From JBCDGH01 sp038751365 (GTDB taxonomy: Bacteria; Patescibacteriota; JACMRA01): a stretch of 52,249 nucleotides of DNA. Made by a program: the position numbers and the translations under genes. A model generated the notes under the pieces. It was not told where the DNA came from. It saw nothing but the letters and a program-made list of their open reading frames with translations, and made no database searches. Of this stretch, positions 49,426 through 52,249 are shown in pieces. The stretch covers positions 1 through 52,249 of the forward strand of contig JBCDGH010000005.1 of the NCBI GenBank assembly GCA_038751365.1, in the 5' to 3' direction. Within the stretch, counting starts at the first letter, position 1. Each line of letters opens with the position of its first letter.

Positions 49426-51732
49426 TTAGTTTACAATGAAAAGCTCAATTCCTATCCTACCTTTCCAAGGTCCTCTTATAAGCTTTTTTAGTAGATCACT
49501 CTTACCATCACCGTTAAAGTCACCGGGAATAATATTTACTTCTTTACCATTGAAATCTGACATGTTGGTAATACTAATTGGTTCTGCAAAAGTACCATCA
49601 CCATTTGAGAGGTAGATTTCAGTATCTCTGTGATCATCTACCCAATTGTTTATTTCATGTCTGATAATGTCACTCTTACCATCACCGTTAAAGTCACCGG
49701 GAATAATATTTACTTCTTTACCATTGAAATCTGACATGTTGGTAATACTAATTGGTTCTGCAAAAGTACCATCACCATTTGAGAGGTAGACCTTAGCTAA
49801 AGTATAACCAATCGTCTGCCCAACTGTTTCTTGCTTAATTAAATCTGACTTCTGATCCCCATTAAAATCACCTGCTACAATCTTAACGATGTCATTAGCA
49901 CCATTCAAATTTTGATCTAAGTTAAAGTTAGAAAAATCTATCTGTTCATTCTTAGTTATTTCCAGACTAAGATTATTAGGAACTTCATTCTGCGCAAAAA
50001 CAAATTTAAGCAAATACCTCCCTCCTTGAATATTAAATGTATTTTTGTTTATATTTTCTCCATTTCCAGAATAACTTGTAATAGGATTATCCATGTCGTC
50101 TAAGTAAAACTGACCTGCTCCACCTTGGGTTTTTATTGTATAAACACCCTCTTCCAAATCAAAAGCCCCTGTGTAGCGTACCGAATAATTGTTATTTTGA
50201 AAAAGATACTCGGGTGGTTTTTCTTGCCAATTCTTATTAATTGAAGGACCAGCCTCAACTGCCTTTATGACAGGTAAACCCTGTAAACTCGAATTATTAT
50301 AGTATTCAGCACAAAAACTATTAAGAGTAATTTGAGTACAATTTTGAGTATACTGATCAATCGCTGAGTCTAAATTTGGAATACCAAAACCAGTTGAAGT
50401 GTCTTTACCAAGCTCACCCAAATCCTTAGCGCCATTACTCAAGATATTTTTGATACTATGCACATTCAAATTTGGATTATGGCTGAGTAACAAACCTGCT
50501 ATACCTGCAACAAAAGGAGCTGCGGCTGATGTACCACCCATTGAACAGTAAGGGTTTTTCAAACAAGTAGTAATTATACCTTCTCCAGGTGCTCCTACAA
50601 AAACATAGTCATTAACATTTGAGTAAGTAGACTTTTGCCCCTGTGCATTGATACTACCAACTGCAATTACGTCAGGAATGTTAGCTGGAAATACGGGTTG
50701 GTTTTGAAAATTACATATATTTTTAGAAAAATTTTCTGTTCCACAATTACCAGCAGCTGAAACTACAATGATATTTTTACTGATTGCTTCAGCAATAGCT
50801 GTACTTATAAAATTTGAAGTCATCCCTCCTGCGGCTAAGCTCAAATTGATGACCCTTGCCCCATTATCAATTGCATAATATATACCAGCAGAGATAGTCA
50901 TCACATCACCAAAACTAGTGCTATCAATAACCTTGATTGGCATAATTTTACACTTTGGGCACACCCCCGTAGCTCCTAAGCTATTTTGTCCTACACCTGC
51001 AGCTACTCCAGCTACACTTGTGCCATGACCATGGTTATCCATAGGATCTTCATTTTTTGGATCCACACAACCTACTCCGTTACAATAGTTGTAGCCGTTA
51101 ATATTGCCAGCTACTATACCTAGAGCCGGATCTTTCAAATCAATATTTGCCGCCAAATCTGGATGATTGTAATCTACACCGCTATCAATAATAGCTATTT
51201 TAATATTCTCACCATTACTATTTGATTTAGCCCAACCCTCAGGAGCATTAATATCAATATCTGCTAATCTACCTTGAGTACCCACATTATTCAATCCCCA
51301 CGTAGAGCCGTTTAAAAATAAGGGGTCGTTAATTTCGATAGCTGCTGACTGTATTAAATAGTTAGGCTCAGCCCATTCCACCTCAGGGTTACTCCGTAGT
51401 TCACTTACCATATCTAGAGTTGCTTGCTCTAAGGATAGTGAAGAGCTTGCTTTAATTTGATTTTCTGACCGTGATGGTAATGTAATCTTGGTAAATGGTA
51501 ATTCTCTTGAGTTATAGTTTTGAGCTTGTATTGGCTTACTTTTACTTGTATTTTGACTACCAGCTTTATATTTAACAAGTACTTCGCCTGGTACAAAATT
51601 AAGATTCTCAACTACTTTCTCGTTAGCCAAAGTATTTAAAGGTGTGGTTATCAGACTAGCGAATGAAAATATGAATGCGACTACAACGAGCGAGATCAAT
51701 AATTGACGAAAAAAGGAAATCATAAATTGCAT
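49426..51732 (-). CDS. Secreted subtilase with PA14-like and FG-GAP domains
   Basis: A 768-residue S8 protease. Signal peptide about 1-37, propeptide (VPGEVLVKYKAGS…), catalytic Asp in AIIDSGVDYNHPDL (near 178), His in HGHGTSVAGVAAG (near 236), Ser in GGTSAAAPFVAGIAGLL (near 398), oxyanion Asn in SAAGNCG. Residues about 470-580 resemble a PA14-type carbohydrate-binding module (CAEYYNNSSLQGLP … YSVRYTGAFDLEEGVY). From about 617 come FG-GAP/VCBS repeats with calcium-binding DFNGDGKSD. The third repeat stops early (IELFIVN). Start at ATG 51732 (or 51723), seven bases after a TATAGT box. Confidence 0.93.
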   Translation of the reverse strand: MQFMISFFRQLLISLVVVAFIFSFASLITTPLNTLANEKVVENLNFVPGEVLVKYKAGSQNTSKSKPIQAQNYNSRELPFTKITLPSRSENQIKASSSLSLEQATLDMVSELRSNPEVEWAEPNYLIQSAAIEINDPLFLNGSTWGLNNVGTQGRLADIDINAPEGWAKSNSNGENIKIAIIDSGVDYNHPDLAANIDLKDPALGIVAGNINGYNYCNGVGCVDPKNEDPMDNHGHGTSVAGVAAGVGQNSLGATGVCPKCKIMPIKVIDSTSFGDVMTISAGIYYAIDNGARVINLSLAAGGMTSNFISTAIAEAISKNIIVVSAAGNCGTENFSKNICNFQNQPVFPANIPDVIAVGSINAQGQKSTYSNVNDYVFVGAPGEGIITTCLKNPYCSMGGTSAAAPFVAGIAGLLLSHNPNLNVHSIKNILSNGAKDLGELGKDTSTGFGIPNLDSAIDQYTQNCTQITLNSFCAEYYNNSSLQGLPVIKAVEAGPSINKNWQEKPPEYLFQNNNYSVRYTGAFDLEEGVYTIKTQGGAGQFYLDDMDNPITSYSGNGENINKNTFNIQGGRYLLKFVFAQNEVPNNLSLEITKNEQIDFSNFNLDQNLNGANDIVKIVAGDFNGDQKSDLIKQETVGQTIGYTLAKVYLSNGDGTFAEPISITNMSDFNGKEVNIIPGDFNGDGKSDIIRHEINNWVDDHRDTEIYLSNGDGTFAEPISITNMSDFNGKEVNIIPGDFNGDGKSDLLKKLIRGPWKGRIGIELFIVN
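49496..49616. repeat. 121-bp direct repeat in the subtilase gene, copy 1
   Basis: Identical base for base to 49670-49790, offset by 174 bp (58 codons). It encodes one FG-GAP unit including YLSNGDGTF and GDFNGDGKSD. Perfect identity implies a recent duplication or gene conversion. Confidence 0.9.
49670..49790. repeat. 121-bp direct repeat in the subtilase gene, copy 2
   Basis: The partner of 49496-49616. The 53 bp between the copies differ from the flanks, so the identity ends sharply at both edges. Confidence 0.9.
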
Positions 51733-51889
51733 TTAGAATTACTATACTAAGAATTAATTTGCACTAATTACATGCCTATACTTCAACCCTTGATTAACAC
51801 AGCTTACCCAGAATTATATGCTATAAAAGCCTGTAAGTTTAAGCGTACAACTGTGGCATTATAATCTACAAATTTCCACCTGTCAAAAC

Positions 51890-52033
51890 TTACATACGAC
51901 CTGAGAATACTTGTTTCCAGCTAAACTCAGCTTTGGCAGCAGATCGTCTGGGACTCATAGGATTAAACAAAAGCAAGGCTGTGACTATCACAGCTAAAAG
52001 TACAACCGTAAAATATATAAGTTTACGCTTCAT
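51890..52033 (-). CDS. Short single-span membrane protein
   Basis: A 47-residue frame from ATG 52033: MKRKLIYFTVVLLAVIVTALLLF, a typical N-terminal span, and a basic tail (MSPRRSAAKAEFSWKQVFSGRM). It may be a small membrane peptide or a degraded signal sequence of a larger exported protein. It lies 157 bp upstream of the subtilase on the same strand. Confidence 0.45.
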   Translation of the reverse strand: MKRKLIYFTVVLLAVIVTALLLFNPMSPRRSAAKAEFSWKQVFSGRM

Positions 52034-52159
52034 TATGAATAATAGTAGCAAAACCTCAGAATTTGGTAAAATTGACATAATGATCAGATTAAAATCATAT
52101 TTTCAATAGGCTCTCCCACAGAACAATAACTTAATATGGTGTATAAACCTTATTAAGAC

Positions 52160-52249
52160 ATGAAAAACAAGTACATAAAAAGCTCTAAACTTTCTGAAGC
52201 TAAATTTCGACTCCTTTTAAAGTGCTACTCTGTAGATGAAACTGCATCA
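52160..52249 (+). mobile_element. IS1595-family (ISXO2-like) transposase, N-terminal fragment cut by the window edge
   Basis: An ATG at 52160 opens a frame of 30 codons that runs to the last base. Its text (KYIKSSKLSEAKFRLLLKCYS then VDETAS) fits the start of IS1595-type transposases, which begin with a short 'skLSeakFr.ll..y..d..a' helical DNA-binding region before the zinc ribbon and DDE/DDN core. The 80 bp before it may hold the left inverted repeat, but I cannot define its end without the other terminus. Confidence 0.7.

Noticed and set aside
1..52249. Reassignment of TGA to glycine, as in some Candidate Phyla Radiation lineages
   Set aside because: Long genes remain open under the standard code, and at least four genes end plausibly at TGA (4004, 31180, 39620, 44303). 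TGA is merely rare.
1..52249. A CRISPR array
   Set aside because: No series of evenly spaced identical short repeats is present; the only long exact repeat is the coding duplication at 49496-49790.

Overview
The window reads as a stretch of a small, AT-rich bacterial chromosome, most likely a member of the Candidate Phyla Radiation (Patescibacteria). This is inferred, since no 16S or ribosomal protein gene is present. The support is low GC, dense packing of short operons, many membrane-anchored proteins of unknown family, degenerate housekeeping homologues, an EF-P with an unusual tip loop, and very little use of Shine-Dalgarno sites. The standard genetic code fits: long frames stay open, RF1 is present, and by my reading only four listed genes end in TGA (4004, 31180, 39620, 44303).

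Layout. 1-7.6 kb: a minus-strand group (DUF4173-like membrane protein, alpha/beta hydrolase, Ig-like surface protein), two small membrane proteins, rsmI behind tRNA-Thr(GGT), and an unknown soluble protein. 7.7-14 kb: SPFH protein, tRNA-Trp, murG-like gene, AI-2E-type transporter, unknown protein, alkyltransferase-like protein and an M16 homologue without its metal ligands. 14-19 kb: ileS of 1222 aa with two insertions, a terminator-bounded mini-ORF, and a Fic protein with an operator-like inverted repeat. 19.3-25.5 kb: an ECF-type sigma factor followed after 11 bp by a 1682-aa membrane-anchored alpha-2-macroglobulin and a P-loop kinase-like gene. 25.6-33.6 kb: pilin-like protein, efp, two FHA-type genes, prfA, parA behind tRNA-Arg, clpP, a calcium-repeat membrane protein and tRNA-Thr(TGT). 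33.7-39.5 kb: a ~1600-aa coiled-coil membrane protein with a toxin-like C-terminus, then ssrA (tmRNA) with promoter, tag frame and terminator, then an antitoxin-like gene with a broken PIN toxin remnant. 39.6-45.3 kb: unknown proteins, a sugar-porter-like membrane protein, and a thioredoxin/CcdA pair. 45.5-52.2 kb: a small gene pair with clear ribosome sites, a subtilase with a C-terminal frameshift, a CPBP protein, a degenerate signal peptidase, a second subtilase with duplicated FG-GAP repeats, and the start of an IS1595-type transposase at the right edge.

How the parts fit. ssrA, clpP, prfA, efp and rsmI serve translation and its quality control. The sigma/macroglobulin pair, the exported thioredoxin with CcdA, the two secreted subtilases, the CPBP and S26 homologues and the Ig-like proteins form a large envelope and surface programme. 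Several genes have a promoter whose -10 box ends about 5-7 bp before the ATG, so their mRNAs are probably leaderless. Together with the scarcity of Shine-Dalgarno sites, this is the strongest genome-wide pattern I can read here.
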